The notes: generated by a model not told the origin, from the sequence alone. Positions 8,901 through 17,425 are shown, counted from the first letter of the stretch. The stretch: 64,000 nt of DNA from Sulfitobacter sp. DSM 110093 (GCF_022788715.1 NZ_CP085167.1:1051001-1115000), one strand, 5' to 3'. Program-made: numbers and translations.

Positions 8901-9596
8901 TTGACCACTACAGACTACATAGTTCGGGACAGCGGTCCAGTCACGTTGATCGGTGGTGGGGAGGTCTTTGAAGGGGATCTGGAGGCAGCGTTGGCATTGG
9001 CCCCAACCTGTGTCGCGGCCGACAGCGGTGCCGCGCTGGCCGTGGCGGCGGGGGTGCCATTGACGGCTCTTATCGGCGATCTGGATTCCACACCGGCTGA
9101 GGTATTGGCGCAGGTGCCATCCGAGCGGTGCCACCGGATTACCGAACAAGAGAGCACAGATTTCGAAAAGGCGCTCACCCGGATCAACGCGCCATTGGTC
9201 TTGGGAGTTGGTTTTACCGGGGCGCGGGTGGACCACCAGTTGGCGGCTTTTAATACGCTTGCGGCCCATCCGCATCTGCCTTGCATTTTGCTGGGCGCAC
9301 AGGAGATCGTGCTGCTGGCACCGCCCCAGATCACGCTGCCCACGGCGGCGGGGGATGTGGTGTCCCTTATGCCGCTGGCCCCGGTTCAGGGGCGCAGCGT
9401 TGGATTGGAATGGCCGATTGACGGGTTGGACTTTGCCCCCGGAGGACGAATTGGGACGTCTAACCGCGCCTTGGGGCCGGTAAAGCTTGAGATTTCAGGG
9501 CCGGATATGTTGCTGATCCTGCCGCGCCGCCTTATGGCGCCACTGGCGGCGCAATTGCTGCGGCCAGTGCACGTGCCGTGGCCCGCTCGCGCATAA
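8901..9596 (+). CDS. thiN: Thiamine pyrophosphokinase
   Basis: The enzyme moves pyrophosphate from ATP to thiamine to make thiamine pyrophosphate. The 231-residue protein shows the family blocks in order: ADSGAALA, the metal-binding IGDLDST around residues 53-59, STDFEKALT near 96-104, the substrate motif GARVDHQLA near 112-120, and SNRAL near the C-terminus, typical of thiamine-pyrophosphokinase-type enzymes. Translation appears to begin at TTG (8901), with AAGGGG about seven bases upstream; no ATG fits. Its last 65 bases overlap the end of the convergent EamA transporter gene. Confidence 0.9.
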   Translation: MTTTDYIVRDSGPVTLIGGGEVFEGDLEAALALAPTCVAADSGAALAVAAGVPLTALIGDLDSTPAEVLAQVPSERCHRITEQESTDFEKALTRINAPLVLGVGFTGARVDHQLAAFNTLAAHPHLPCILLGAQEIVLLAPPQITLPTAAGDVVSLMPLAPVQGRSVGLEWPIDGLDFAPGGRIGTSNRALGPVKLEISGPDMLLILPRRLMAPLAAQLLRPVHVPWPARA

Positions 9597-10458
9597 TCAC
9601 ATAAAGACCCGCACCGACGGTGATCAGGATGCCCAAGCCCGCCAAAGGGTTTGGCAAATCGGAAAAGATGAGCAACCCCAGCAGTGTGGCGAAAGGGATC
9701 TCAAGATATTGCATCGGAGCCAGCGTGGCCGATGGGGCAAAGCGCAAGGACCATGTCATCAACAAATGGGCGATGGTGCCGAGAATCCCAATGCCCAGCA
9801 GGAGGGTCCAATCCACTGCATCGGGCCGGATGATCTGTAGCGGTGCGATGTCGGTTGCAGAGCCAAGAGCGAGTAGAGGTAGGATGATCAATACCGCCAT
9901 CACGCCGCTGACGGCCTGAAGGCTGATCGGGTCGGTTTGTTTTGCGATCTGGCGGGTGACCAGCATGAAAAATGAAAAGACCACCGCCACCATGATGGGC
10001 AGCAGTGCAGGCCATCCGACATTAACGAAACTGGGCTGAACGATAAGAAGCGTGCCGAGAAATCCAACGATGCTGGCGCCCAGACGACGAGAACCGACTT
10101 CTTCCTTCAGGATAAACTTGCCGAGCAGCAGCATGATAAAAGGCATGACAAAGGCAATGGCAACGGCATCGGCCAAAGGGAGATACTTGAGTGCTGTGAA
10201 CATCGCAGCGATACCCGCGATGTGCAGGATGGTTCGCAGAAGGGTAAGCCAGAGTACGCGCCCCCGCATGCGCCACGCGCGACCTGATGCCCAGACGAAA
10301 GGTATAAGGATCAGCGCTTGAACGGCAAAACGGATAAGCACGACCTGCCCAAGCGGGACCGAAGCGCCAAGCAGTTTGGCCACCGCATCGCCCACGGGGG
10401 CTAGAATGCAAAAACCCATCATGAGGGCTATTCCGACGAGAGGGCGATCCTGCTGCAT
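9532..10458 (-). CDS. EamA/DMT-family transporter
   Basis: The 308-residue inner-membrane protein has about ten hydrophobic helices in two EamA repeats, the layout of drug/metabolite transporters. The first half includes GDAVAKLLGASVPLGQVVLI and YLPLADAVAIAFVMPFIMLL, the second HLLMTWSLRFAPSATLAPMQ. Members of this superfamily export metabolites or amino acids; the substrate cannot be read from the sequence. Its 3' end overlaps the 3' end of thiN tail to tail, which could link the two through antisense transcription. The hexanucleotide repeat at 10534-10596 lies about 75 bases upstream of its start codon. Confidence 0.9.
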   Translation of the reverse strand: MQQDRPLVGIALMMGFCILAPVGDAVAKLLGASVPLGQVVLIRFAVQALILIPFVWASGRAWRMRGRVLWLTLLRTILHIAGIAAMFTALKYLPLADAVAIAFVMPFIMLLLGKFILKEEVGSRRLGASIVGFLGTLLIVQPSFVNVGWPALLPIMVAVVFSFFMLVTRQIAKQTDPISLQAVSGVMAVLIILPLLALGSATDIAPLQIIRPDAVDWTLLLGIGILGTIAHLLMTWSLRFAPSATLAPMQYLEIPFATLLGLLIFSDLPNPLAGLGILITVGAGLYVIMRERATARALAAAIAPPVAP

Positions 10459-10533
10459 TGAAATACGCTACGGAAGATCGCCGCTGGGTGCAATCTTTGG
10501 TTGTAATTATCTGCCCACCTATCGCGGCATCTA

Positions 10534-10596
10534 GGCAGAGGCAGAGGCAGAGGCAGAGGCAGAGGCAGAGGCAGAGGCAGAGGCAGAGGCAGAGGC
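10534..10596 (+). repeat. (GGCAGA)n hexanucleotide tandem repeat, about 10.5 units
   Basis: The hexamer GGCAGA is repeated perfectly from 10534 to 10596. It lies between the EamA gene (leftward from 10458) and the end of the PleD-like gene at 10620. Perfect repeats of this kind are prone to slipped-strand length change. If it lies in the EamA promoter or leader, unit number could alter expression. Confidence 0.97.
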
Positions 10597-10619
10597 GAGT
10601 GTTAATCTGCGCCGCGCAG

Positions 10620-12014
10620 CTAGGCCGCTGGGCGGCTTAAATTTACTCGATTCCGTCCGTGAGACTTCGCAGAATAGAGCGCCCGGTCTGCCTGCGCCAT
10701 TAGGGCTTCTGGCGAGAGCGGATTACCGTCATCACCACTCGGCCCGATAGAGAGGCCAATGCTGATCGTGACATGCACTGGCAGTGGCGTTCCGGGCACG
10801 ACGAAACCGCGATTGCCAATATCGGCGCAAATATCTGCGGCGGCCGATTCCGCATCGGAGAAATTTGTGCCGGGCATCACGATAAGAAACTCCTCTCCTC
10901 CGATCCTCGCGACAAGGTCCATCCCGCGCAGATTGTTGCGCAGCCGTTCCGCGGTTTGCACCAATACCGAATCCCCAGCCGCATGACCGTAGCGGTCATT
11001 GATGCCTTTAAAGTGATCCAGATCGGCGACCATCACCGCAAAGGGCCGCGCCGTTTCAAAGGCGTGCTCTGCAATGCGGCGAAGGTGGGGGAGGGCATAG
11101 CGGCGGTTGTGCAGCCCCGTGAGCGGATCAAATACCGCAGCTTTCAGCCCGGTACGCACCATATCGCGCAACTGGTCCGTCATGCGTTTGCGGCTCAGAA
11201 CTGCATGTAGGCGCAGGACCATTTCGGCTGTGTTGAAGCCGTCGGTCATTATGTCGTCGGCGCCCAGATCAAGTGCGGTGGCCGCCTGTGCGGTGTCAGG
11301 GGCCAGTTGAACCACCAATAAACCAGCATAGCGGGTCTGAGCATTGGCACGCAGCGCCGAGATCAGCCGCAGTGCCGCCGTGGCGCTATTGGACTCTGTG
11401 GGCAAAACCAAAACGAAAGCATCAGGTGGCATATTGCTGGATGTCGCGCGAATGGCCTCTTCGGTGTTGGCAAGCGTCAACCGCGCGTCCAATAAAGGGC
11501 GTAGTTGGTTGGCCCAGTTCACGCAGGTTGTGTTGTCTGAATGGATCAGCACACAATGGCTGCGGGCCGTGAATTCTGCCGCAGGTTCCGCCAGACCAAG
11601 CGCGCGGGTGGTTTCATCACGCATTTCCCATTCGTCCGCTGCATTGCGGGCGCGGATCAGACTGCGCGCTCGGCCCAGCAGCAATGTTGAATCGAGCGGC
11701 TTTAACAGCACATCACTTGCCCCCGCTTCCAGCGCAGCGAGCCTGTCTATTGATTGGTCCCCGTTCCCGATGGCCAAGACCGGAAGCTGCGCGGTATCGG
11801 CAGAGGCCCTTAAGGCTTCGCATAGATCGGCGGCCCCGCCACCGGGCAGGGTTAGCGCGCAGATCACAAGGTCAGGCGGGTTGTCCTGTACAGCGGCCAA
11901 GGCCTGCTGCATATCTTCGGCCTGAACGACCTGATAATATGCCGCACAAAGCTTGACCTTTAGGGCGATGCGATTGGTCGCAATCGCATCTGCAATAAGG
12001 ATGGTCCCTTGCAC
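10620..12014 (-). CDS. PleD-like diguanylate cyclase with degenerate receiver domains
   Basis: The 464-residue protein has two receiver-like domains (about 1-120 and 150-275) and a C-terminal GGDEF domain, the PleD layout. The cyclase looks active: signature RIGGEEF, with RGMD five residues before it, the inhibitory c-di-GMP site. It would make c-di-GMP from two GTP. The first receiver is odd: the phospho-acceptor Asp position in DLVICALTLPGG is Ala (codon GCG), and the acidic pair is reduced to one Asp in IADAIATNR, although the Lys in LLKPLD is kept. It therefore cannot be switched on by phosphorylation in the normal way. Start: GTG at 12014, preceded by GAAGGAG at a good distance and matching the usual PleD N-terminus; an upstream ATG at 12077 is less likely. 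Confidence 0.88.
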   Translation of the reverse strand: MQGTILIADAIATNRIALKVKLCAAYYQVVQAEDMQQALAAVQDNPPDLVICALTLPGGGAADLCEALRASADTAQLPVLAIGNGDQSIDRLAALEAGASDVLLKPLDSTLLLGRARSLIRARNAADEWEMRDETTRALGLAEPAAEFTARSHCVLIHSDNTTCVNWANQLRPLLDARLTLANTEEAIRATSSNMPPDAFVLVLPTESNSATAALRLISALRANAQTRYAGLLVVQLAPDTAQAATALDLGADDIMTDGFNTAEMVLRLHAVLSRKRMTDQLRDMVRTGLKAAVFDPLTGLHNRRYALPHLRRIAEHAFETARPFAVMVADLDHFKGINDRYGHAAGDSVLVQTAERLRNNLRGMDLVARIGGEEFLIVMPGTNFSDAESAAADICADIGNRGFVVPGTPLPVHVTISIGLSIGPSGDDGNPLSPEALMAQADRALYSAKSHGRNRVNLSRPAA

Positions 12015-12110
12015 GACAACTCCTTCACCGTACAAATCAGTTTGATGACATAGTTTTTGGTCCCTAAAGGTTAACAAAGGGTTTCCACTCTACTGCGGAA
12101 GACGGTTCAC

Positions 12111-12395
12111 ATGTCCTACACTCAAGACACCGCCGAGACCTTAGCGCTTCAAGCGCTTGCTTGGTTGGCGGCCAATGACGATTTGTTGCCCGTGTTCCTA
12201 GGCAGCACCGGCGCCTCGGAGGCTGATCTGAAAACTCAGGCCAGCGACCCTATCTTTCTAGGGGCAGTGCTTGATTTTCTGATGATGGATGATGCTTGGG
12301 TTATCGGCTTTTGCGATCACCTCGCCATTTCCTATGAGCGGATCATGCAAGCCCGCGCAGCCCTGCCCGGCGGGGAGCAGGTGCATTGGACTTAA
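12111..12395 (+). CDS. DUF3572 protein
   Basis: This 94-residue cytoplasmic, mostly helical acidic protein (AETLALQALAWLAANDDLLP, then FLGAVLDFLMMDDAWVIGFC) fits DUF3572, an alphaproteobacterial family of unknown function. In many alphaproteobacteria it sits next to pleD, as here, though divergently. Its 3' end overlaps the start of the following HAD phosphatase by ten bases, so the two are likely co-translated. Confidence 0.85.
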   Translation: MSYTQDTAETLALQALAWLAANDDLLPVFLGSTGASEADLKTQASDPIFLGAVLDFLMMDDAWVIGFCDHLAISYERIMQARAALPGGEQVHWT

Positions 12396-13081
12396 AACAC
12401 ATTAAGGGTCTGCTGTTCGACAAGGATGGCACCTTGTTCGACTTTGCCGCGACGTGGGAACCATGGGCCGAAGCCTTCCTGCTGCGCGCCTGCAACGGGG
12501 ATCGCAGCTTTGCCACGCGGGTCGGTGCGGACATCGGCTTTGATTTCGCCCCGCGCCGTTTTGCCCGCGACAGTATCGCCATCGCTGGCACACCTCAGCA
12601 GGTTGTCCAAGCTCTGGCCCCGCATTTCCCTGCTCAAACGCCTTCGGCTTTGCTAGAGATGGTTAATATGGAGGCCGGCCGCGCACCACAGCGCGAAGCG
12701 GTACCACTCAGGCCGTTCCTACAGCGACTTCGCGATCAGGGGCTTCACCTTGGCGTTGCCACCAACGATGCAGAGCATCCCGCGCGGGCGCATCTGGTAG
12801 CGGCTGGGGTGAATGATATGTTCGATTTTATCGCGGGTTTCGATACCGGCCACGGGGGCAAGCCCTCTCCGGGTCAGTTGCACGCCTTTGCGGCCCATGT
12901 GAACTTGCCCGAAAGTACCATCGCAATGATCGGAGATAGTGTTCACGATCTCGAAGCGGCACGTGTGGCGGGGATGCTGCGCGTGGCTGTCCTGACCGGT
13001 CCCGCCACTGCCGAAGAGCTTGCTCTGCACGCAGATATCGTGCTGCCAGACATTGGGCATTTGCTGGGCTATCTAACTTGA
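12386..13081 (+). CDS. HAD-family phosphatase, phosphoglycolate phosphatase-like
   Basis: The 231-residue protein is a HAD hydrolase. Motif I is LLFDKDGTLFDF (nucleophile Asp then general-acid Asp), motif II is the Thr in LGVATNDAE, the Lys of motif III is in GHGGKPSPGQL, and motif IV is MIGDSVHDLEAA. A helical cap between motifs I and II makes it the Gph-like subclass, which typically dephosphorylates 2-phosphoglycolate. A different small phosphomonoester cannot be excluded. Translation starts at TTG (12386), with GGGGAG eight bases upstream; no ATG gives motif I. Confidence 0.85.
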   Translation: MDLKHIKGLLFDKDGTLFDFAATWEPWAEAFLLRACNGDRSFATRVGADIGFDFAPRRFARDSIAIAGTPQQVVQALAPHFPAQTPSALLEMVNMEAGRAPQREAVPLRPFLQRLRDQGLHLGVATNDAEHPARAHLVAAGVNDMFDFIAGFDTGHGGKPSPGQLHAFAAHVNLPESTIAMIGDSVHDLEAARVAGMLRVAVLTGPATAEELALHADIVLPDIGHLLGYLT

Positions 13082-13097
13082 GCGCGGCACATCCGTC

Positions 13098-13619
13098 TCA
13101 AGCCGTGATCTCGCGTACGCCTTCAAGTACCCGGTCTTCTAGTTCATCCCCATGCAGGACCGAAATATCGCCCGTCGTCTCAAGCACGACTGCGCGTACG
13201 TCTGAAAATCGCATGGCATTAGCCTCGCGCAACTTGGCTATCAGATCGGCGCGGGCCACGCGGGTTTCGCGCAGGGCGTCGTCAGAAATCTGCCCATCAC
13301 GCATCAGGATCACAGGTTCATTCTGCACGGTCTGTTCAAACCGATCAGACGCTTGCCGCCCACGTGCGATTACAAACTGCGCACCGAGCAGGGCCGAAAT
13401 TGCCAGCGTAGGCTGCGCAAATTCCGGCCACGTCGTTGCCTGACAGGCCCCGGCAAGCAGAGAACCGGTCGCGACAGTTGCGACAAAATCAAAGGCAGTC
13501 ATTTTCGAAAAGGTGCGTAAACCGATAACGCGCACGACAAATATCACCCAGATCAACGCGATAGAAGAAAGCAACAGCGCGCGGGCGACAATATCGAGTG
13601 GAACATTCTCAAAAAACAT
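13098..13619 (-). CDS. DUF421/YetF-type membrane protein
   Basis: The 173-residue protein has an N-terminal hydrophobic part with about three helices (residues about 10-75, containing VVRVIGLRTFSKMTAFDFVA). A soluble C-terminal part follows with the YetF-type pattern PVILMRDGQISDDALRETRV and the end block MRFSDVRAVVLETTGDISVL. That is the DUF421 family, of unclear function. The ATG at 13619 overlaps the stop of the DUF998 gene by one base (TGATG), indicating translational coupling. The longer reading to 13844 runs through the neighbour and was rejected. Confidence 0.85.
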   Translation of the reverse strand: MFFENVPLDIVARALLLSSIALIWVIFVVRVIGLRTFSKMTAFDFVATVATGSLLAGACQATTWPEFAQPTLAISALLGAQFVIARGRQASDRFEQTVQNEPVILMRDGQISDDALRETRVARADLIAKLREANAMRFSDVRAVVLETTGDISVLHGDELEDRVLEGVREITA

Positions 13620-14266
13620 CAGCTTTTCCTTTCGCGTAGCGCGGTGCCGCGCTGGATAAAGAACCGCCCCAAGAGCACCACCATGGCCATTGCGATAAGA
13701 CCGAGGTAACGCTCGTATATTCCGTCGATCCCCGTGGGAAGAAAGAAGAACGGAGGTGCGGATACCAGCCAGATCAGTGAAATGCCCTTCATCGCTTTCG
13801 CAACAACGGGCGAGATATTGGCAAACCCATTGGACAGCATCCAAGGGACGGTCAGCATGATCAGCCCAAGCGCGTAGACCAGATAGATATGGATTACCAC
13901 GCCATCAGAATCGCGATCTCCGTATTCGTTTCTTGCGCCGACCAGAAAGACGATGAGCCCAAGGAGAGCGAGACCAATTGTTCCACTGCTCCACCACGCC
14001 CCGCCGAAATGCACATGAGCGCATAGCAAGGCGCAGGCAATCAGAGCGGCGGAGAAGGCATAGATGCCGATGTCGACGATGAACTCATACCGACCTGCGC
14101 CCAGATCGCTGATCGTATCTGCCATCCAATCATGATCTGGCACCACGAAATCTGCGATCAGGATCGAGACGGTGAAAACCACGCAGCCAAGGATCGCAAC
14201 CCAGCCAAGGCATACTATAAACCCCGGCGCGCTGTGCGGCCGGGGTGCCGTGACGTTGTTGCTCAT
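13619..14266 (-). CDS. DUF998-like membrane protein
   Basis: This 215-residue protein has about six hydrophobic helices (for example FIVCLGWVAILGCVVFTVSI and IHIYLVYALGLIMLTVPWML) and the pattern DHDWMADTISDLGAG seen in DUF998 proteins, of unknown function. It probably shares an operon with the DUF421 gene, with which it overlaps by one base. The start is uncertain: 14266 has a GATGAG sequence nine bases upstream, while an ATG at 14305 would add 13 residues but has poor spacing. Confidence 0.75.
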   Translation of the reverse strand: MSNNVTAPRPHSAPGFIVCLGWVAILGCVVFTVSILIADFVVPDHDWMADTISDLGAGRYEFIVDIGIYAFSAALIACALLCAHVHFGGAWWSSGTIGLALLGLIVFLVGARNEYGDRDSDGVVIHIYLVYALGLIMLTVPWMLSNGFANISPVVAKAMKGISLIWLVSAPPFFFLPTGIDGIYERYLGLIAMAMVVLLGRFFIQRGTALRERKS

Positions 14267-14331
14267 CTGGTGAAACTCATCTTGGGTGCTTTGTTGTTGA
14301 TGCATCCTGTGATGCGGTCAGGCGAAAGTTG

Positions 14332-14478
14332 TTAATCTGAAAGCCGCGAGCGTTCTTCGGCATTGGGGCTGCCCGCGGGGGCTTCGTCCAACGTGGCCTC
14401 TGGGCGGTGCAGGTCTTCTTGGGGCTTTTTGGGTGGTGTCTTGTTTTCGTCTTTGGGGTGTTTGGGATCATCACTCAT
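14332..14478 (-). CDS. Small hydrophilic protein, 48 residues
   Basis: A 49-codon frame begins with ATG at 14478, preceded by a good ribosome site (GGAGAAG, five bases away), and ends with TAA at 14332. The product starts MSDDPKHPKDENKTPPKKPQ and is rich in Pro, Lys, Asp and Glu with no hydrophobic core, so it is probably disordered. It may be the first gene of a unit with the DUF998 and DUF421 genes downstream. I do not recognise a family. The ribosome site and codon use argue that it is real. Confidence 0.6.
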   Translation of the reverse strand: MSDDPKHPKDENKTPPKKPQEDLHRPEATLDEAPAGSPNAEERSRLSD

Positions 14479-14672
14479 GGGAACTTCTCCATCGCTGTGC
14501 ATTGAGGAAAGACACTGTGCTAACCTTAACCATCAAACGCTTCTTTGATCGCCCCGGTTCCGCGCAAATGGCCTGCCAACGCAAAGCAATTTCCGAACAA
14601 CTGGAATTATCAGGCCAATCTTAACCACTGCACCCGCATTCTAGCTGCGGGAAAAATGGGAATGAGGCAGTC

Positions 14673-15257
14673 ATGCACGGGCTTATAAACCGCAGCATTC
14701 AAAACTACTTTTGTGCCAACTATGGCCATGCGCTTTGGTCCGCTGTGGCCACGCGGGCCGGGTTGGGTTTCACCGAGTTCGAGGCGATGCTGACCTATCC
14801 GGATCATGTCACGCCAGCGGTTCTTGATGCGGTTTGCACCGTGTTAGAGCGGCCCCGCGCGGAGGTGATGGAGGATGTCGGCACCTTCCTTGTGGCGCAA
14901 CGGGGCTATGCGGCCGTGCGGCGATTGCTGCGATTTGGCGGGGTAAGTTTTCGCGACTTTCTGCAATCTTTAGATGAGCTGCCAGACCGCACGCGCCTTG
15001 CGTTGTCAGAGCTTCGATTGCCTGGGATCGAGTTGCGCGAAGAACCCGATGGTCAGTATTTGTTGATCTGTGAGGCGCCGCTTGTCGGCTATGGCTATCT
15101 GATGATGGGGGTCTTGCGGGCCATGGCGGACGACTATGGTGCGCTGGTGCTGCTAGAGCATTGCGGGCGATCTGACGGGATGGAAACCCTCAAAATCATC
15201 CTCGTTGAGGCGGACTTTTCGGAAGGTCGCAGCTTCGAACTTGGGGCGCGGGCATGA
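14673..15257 (+). CDS. H-NOX-fold protein lacking the heme ligands
   Basis: The 194-residue protein aligns end to end with H-NOX (HNOB) domains, which normally bind heme and sense NO: MHGLINRSIQNYFCANYG at the start, and LQSLDELPDRTRLALSELRL matching the proximal-histidine helix of soluble guanylyl cyclase (LQNLDALHDHL). At the position of the heme-ligating His there is Pro104 (codon CCA). The downstream YxSxR motif, which holds the heme propionates, is absent in LLICEAPLVGYGYLMMG. Heme binding in the usual way is therefore unlikely. It overlaps the next gene, a GGDEF cyclase with an HNOBA-like region, by four bases. The pair looks like an H-NOX/cyclase module whose input is something other than NO-heme. 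Confidence 0.85.
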   Translation: MHGLINRSIQNYFCANYGHALWSAVATRAGLGFTEFEAMLTYPDHVTPAVLDAVCTVLERPRAEVMEDVGTFLVAQRGYAAVRRLLRFGGVSFRDFLQSLDELPDRTRLALSELRLPGIELREEPDGQYLLICEAPLVGYGYLMMGVLRAMADDYGALVLLEHCGRSDGMETLKIILVEADFSEGRSFELGARA

Positions 15258-16267
15258 GTGGGGCGATCCACGATACGGAGGTATTAGACAGGCTTTGCCC
15301 AATGCATCTGCTCTTGTCCTCAACGGGGTTGATCCGTCACGCGGGGCCGACGATACAGAAGTTACGGCCGCAGTCACCGCTAGCCGGGAAGTTGTTTCTG
15401 GATACGGTCACCGTCAAACGACCCCGCACGATGCGCGGAATGGACGATCTGCGGCGTGCGTCCGGCGTGAAACTCCATCTGGCTTTCCGCGATGCTCCCC
15501 GGACTGAGTTAAAAGGCCTGCTTGTGCCGCTGGACGATGGCCGAACCATTGTGAACCTCTCATTTGGGATCTCTATTTTTGACGGGGTGCAGGATTACGC
15601 GCTGACCAACGCAGACTTCGCGGCGACCGATCTGGCGATTGAGATGCTTTATCTTATGGAAGCGAAATCAGCCGCGATGGAAGCCTCCCGTCGCTTGAAC
15701 CTGCGCTTAGAAGAGGCGCGCATTGCGGCGGAGGAGCAGGCCTTTACCGACCTATTGACCGGTCTAAAGAACCGCCGTGCGCTGAACGCGGTGCTGGAAC
15801 GGCTGATTGCGGCGGGGGAAGGGTTTGCCGTGATGCACATTGACCTTGATCATTTCAAAGCGGTGAATGACAGCCTTGGCCATGCCGCTGGCGATCATGT
15901 TTTGCAGGTGGTCGCTCGGATTATGGTGCAAGAGACCCGCAGCTCCGACATGGTGGTCCGTCTGGGAGGGGATGAGTTCACTGTGGTCCTACCCGATGTG
16001 CGCAGTGAAAATGTGTTGGAGCAGATCGGGCAGCGCATCATCGACCGATTGGAAGAGCCTATCCATTTCAAAGGTGAGGTCTGCAATGTCTCTGCCAGCA
16101 TTGGCACGGTCTGGGTCCAGCGCGGCGACATGCCTTCACGCGATGGGGTTTTGGCCAATGCGGATACTGCGCTTTATGCCTCAAAACATGCAGGCCGTGC
16201 ACGGCACACTTTCTATAGCCCGGCATTGCTGGGGGGCGCAGGCTTCGATCCTACCGCTTCTGATTAA
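15254..16267 (+). CDS. Diguanylate cyclase with N-terminal HNOBA-like domain
   Basis: The 337-residue protein has an N-terminal region of about 140 residues beginning near CPMHLLLSSTGLIRHAGPTI, which resembles the H-NOX-associated (HNOBA) domain. A short helix rich in Glu and Arg then leads to a GGDEF domain (TDLLTGLKNRRALNAVLERL, then VVRLGGDEF near residue 238). RSSD five residues before the signature is the inhibitory c-di-GMP site. It should make c-di-GMP from GTP under control of the preceding H-NOX-fold protein, with which it overlaps by four bases (ATGA). There are no membrane helices, so it is probably cytosolic. Confidence 0.9.
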   Translation: MSGAIHDTEVLDRLCPMHLLLSSTGLIRHAGPTIQKLRPQSPLAGKLFLDTVTVKRPRTMRGMDDLRRASGVKLHLAFRDAPRTELKGLLVPLDDGRTIVNLSFGISIFDGVQDYALTNADFAATDLAIEMLYLMEAKSAAMEASRRLNLRLEEARIAAEEQAFTDLLTGLKNRRALNAVLERLIAAGEGFAVMHIDLDHFKAVNDSLGHAAGDHVLQVVARIMVQETRSSDMVVRLGGDEFTVVLPDVRSENVLEQIGQRIIDRLEEPIHFKGEVCNVSASIGTVWVQRGDMPSRDGVLANADTALYASKHAGRARHTFYSPALLGGAGFDPTASD

Positions 16268-16324
16268 GAGGGGGGCATGCGGCAGCTAATCGCTTGGTGA
16301 GACTTTGCGCGGGCGTGATTTGGC

Positions 16325-17425
16325 ATGGGGGTAGTAGACCGGACAGGATCGCTGTCGTATCACCTCAGCATGAAATCGCCCTTGCATCTGTTCCGCCGCC
16401 TGCGGCAACGCCTGAAAGACGCCCGCCGCCGCGCGCGCTTTGTCGCCTCTTTGCAGCATCTGCATGGGCCTACCAAACTTGATGTGGCGCCGGGTGACGT
16501 GGTGTTGATCGCCTTGGTGCGGGACGGCAGCTATTACCTCGATGCGTTCTTTCGCCACTACCGTGCGATGGGCGTGCGGCATTTTGTATTTATCGACAAT
16601 GGCTCTCGTGATGACACAATCGCCCGGATCAAGGCGCAGAAGGGCACGATAATAGACCGCAGCGCCCTGCCACTTGCACAATACGAAGACTTGATCCGGC
16701 AGTACCCGGCGCAGACCTATGGGCAAAACCGCTGGTGTCTTTATGTCGATATGGACGAAATCTTTGATTTCGAAGGGCGCTCTCAAATCGGTATAAGGGG
16801 GCTAACCGCCTATCTTGAGCAGCAGGGCTATACCGCCTTGGCGGCTCAGATGCTTGAGATGTTTCCCAAGAACACCCTCGCCGCTGCGGCTGGGCTGCCC
16901 TACAAACAGGCGCTGCAAGCCTTCCTCTACTACGACATCAGTGCCGTGCGCAAAGTCGACTACCATAGTTCAGACATAGAGTTTTCGACCCTGCTGACCA
17001 ACAATGACCTGTCCAACGATGCTGTGAAATTTGCCTTTGGTGGGGTGCGCGGCAAGGTGTTTGGGGAAGATTGCTGCCTGACCAAACACCCGCTTATTTT
17101 CAACGGGCCAGAGGTCACTCCCGCTCCGCATCCGCATCTTTCCAGCGGGCTGCGTGTGGCGGATATGACGGCGGTGATAAAGCATTATAAATTCGCCAAT
17201 GACCCCGTCACCCGGGATGCGGCGACGCTGGCCTCGGGCGATGTGGCTCATAACGAAGACGCACGGCGCATGGCGGTGATTGGGCAGAACCCCGATGTCT
17301 CGCTCTTTTCATTGGATGCGCGGCGTTGGAACCGGGTTGAACTTTTGTACCGCGCTGGGTTTCTGGTGCCGTCCGAGGCCTATAGCGCCCATGTCGCCAC
17401 TTGGCGTGACGAAAGCGCCGCATGA
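16325..17425 (+). CDS. Glycosyltransferase, family-2-like (Glyco_tranf_2_4 type)
   Basis: The 366-residue protein has a GT-A-like core: VLIALVRDGSYYLDAFFRHY, FVFIDNGSRDDT and the metal-binding DMDE in CLYVDMDEIFDF. These are typical of the Glyco_tranf_2_4 group, often found in polysaccharide loci. It probably adds a sugar to a lipid-linked intermediate on the cytoplasmic face; donor and acceptor are not readable. The start is uncertain: ATG at 16325, or ATG at 16370 giving MKSPLHLFRRLRQRL, which looks like a natural N-terminus. It overlaps the next glycosyltransferase by four bases and marks the left end of the surface-polysaccharide locus. Confidence 0.8.
   Translation: MGVVDRTGSLSYHLSMKSPLHLFRRLRQRLKDARRRARFVASLQHLHGPTKLDVAPGDVVLIALVRDGSYYLDAFFRHYRAMGVRHFVFIDNGSRDDTIARIKAQKGTIIDRSALPLAQYEDLIRQYPAQTYGQNRWCLYVDMDEIFDFEGRSQIGIRGLTAYLEQQGYTALAAQMLEMFPKNTLAAAAGLPYKQALQAFLYYDISAVRKVDYHSSDIEFSTLLTNNDLSNDAVKFAFGGVRGKVFGEDCCLTKHPLIFNGPEVTPAPHPHLSSGLRVADMTAVIKHYKFANDPVTRDAATLASGDVAHNEDARRMAVIGQNPDVSLFSLDARRWNRVELLYRAGFLVPSEAYSAHVATWRDESAA

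Noticed and set aside
7204..8904. 566-codon plus-strand frame, Cys/Gly/Arg-rich
   Set aside because: It is the antisense shadow of the Ala/Glu-rich gene at 6631-8769; biased codons opposite such a gene create long empty frames.
10458..10640. 60-codon frame encoding an Arg-Gln run
   Set aside because: It is only the translation of the GGCAGA tandem repeat; it has no ribosome site and no further similarity.
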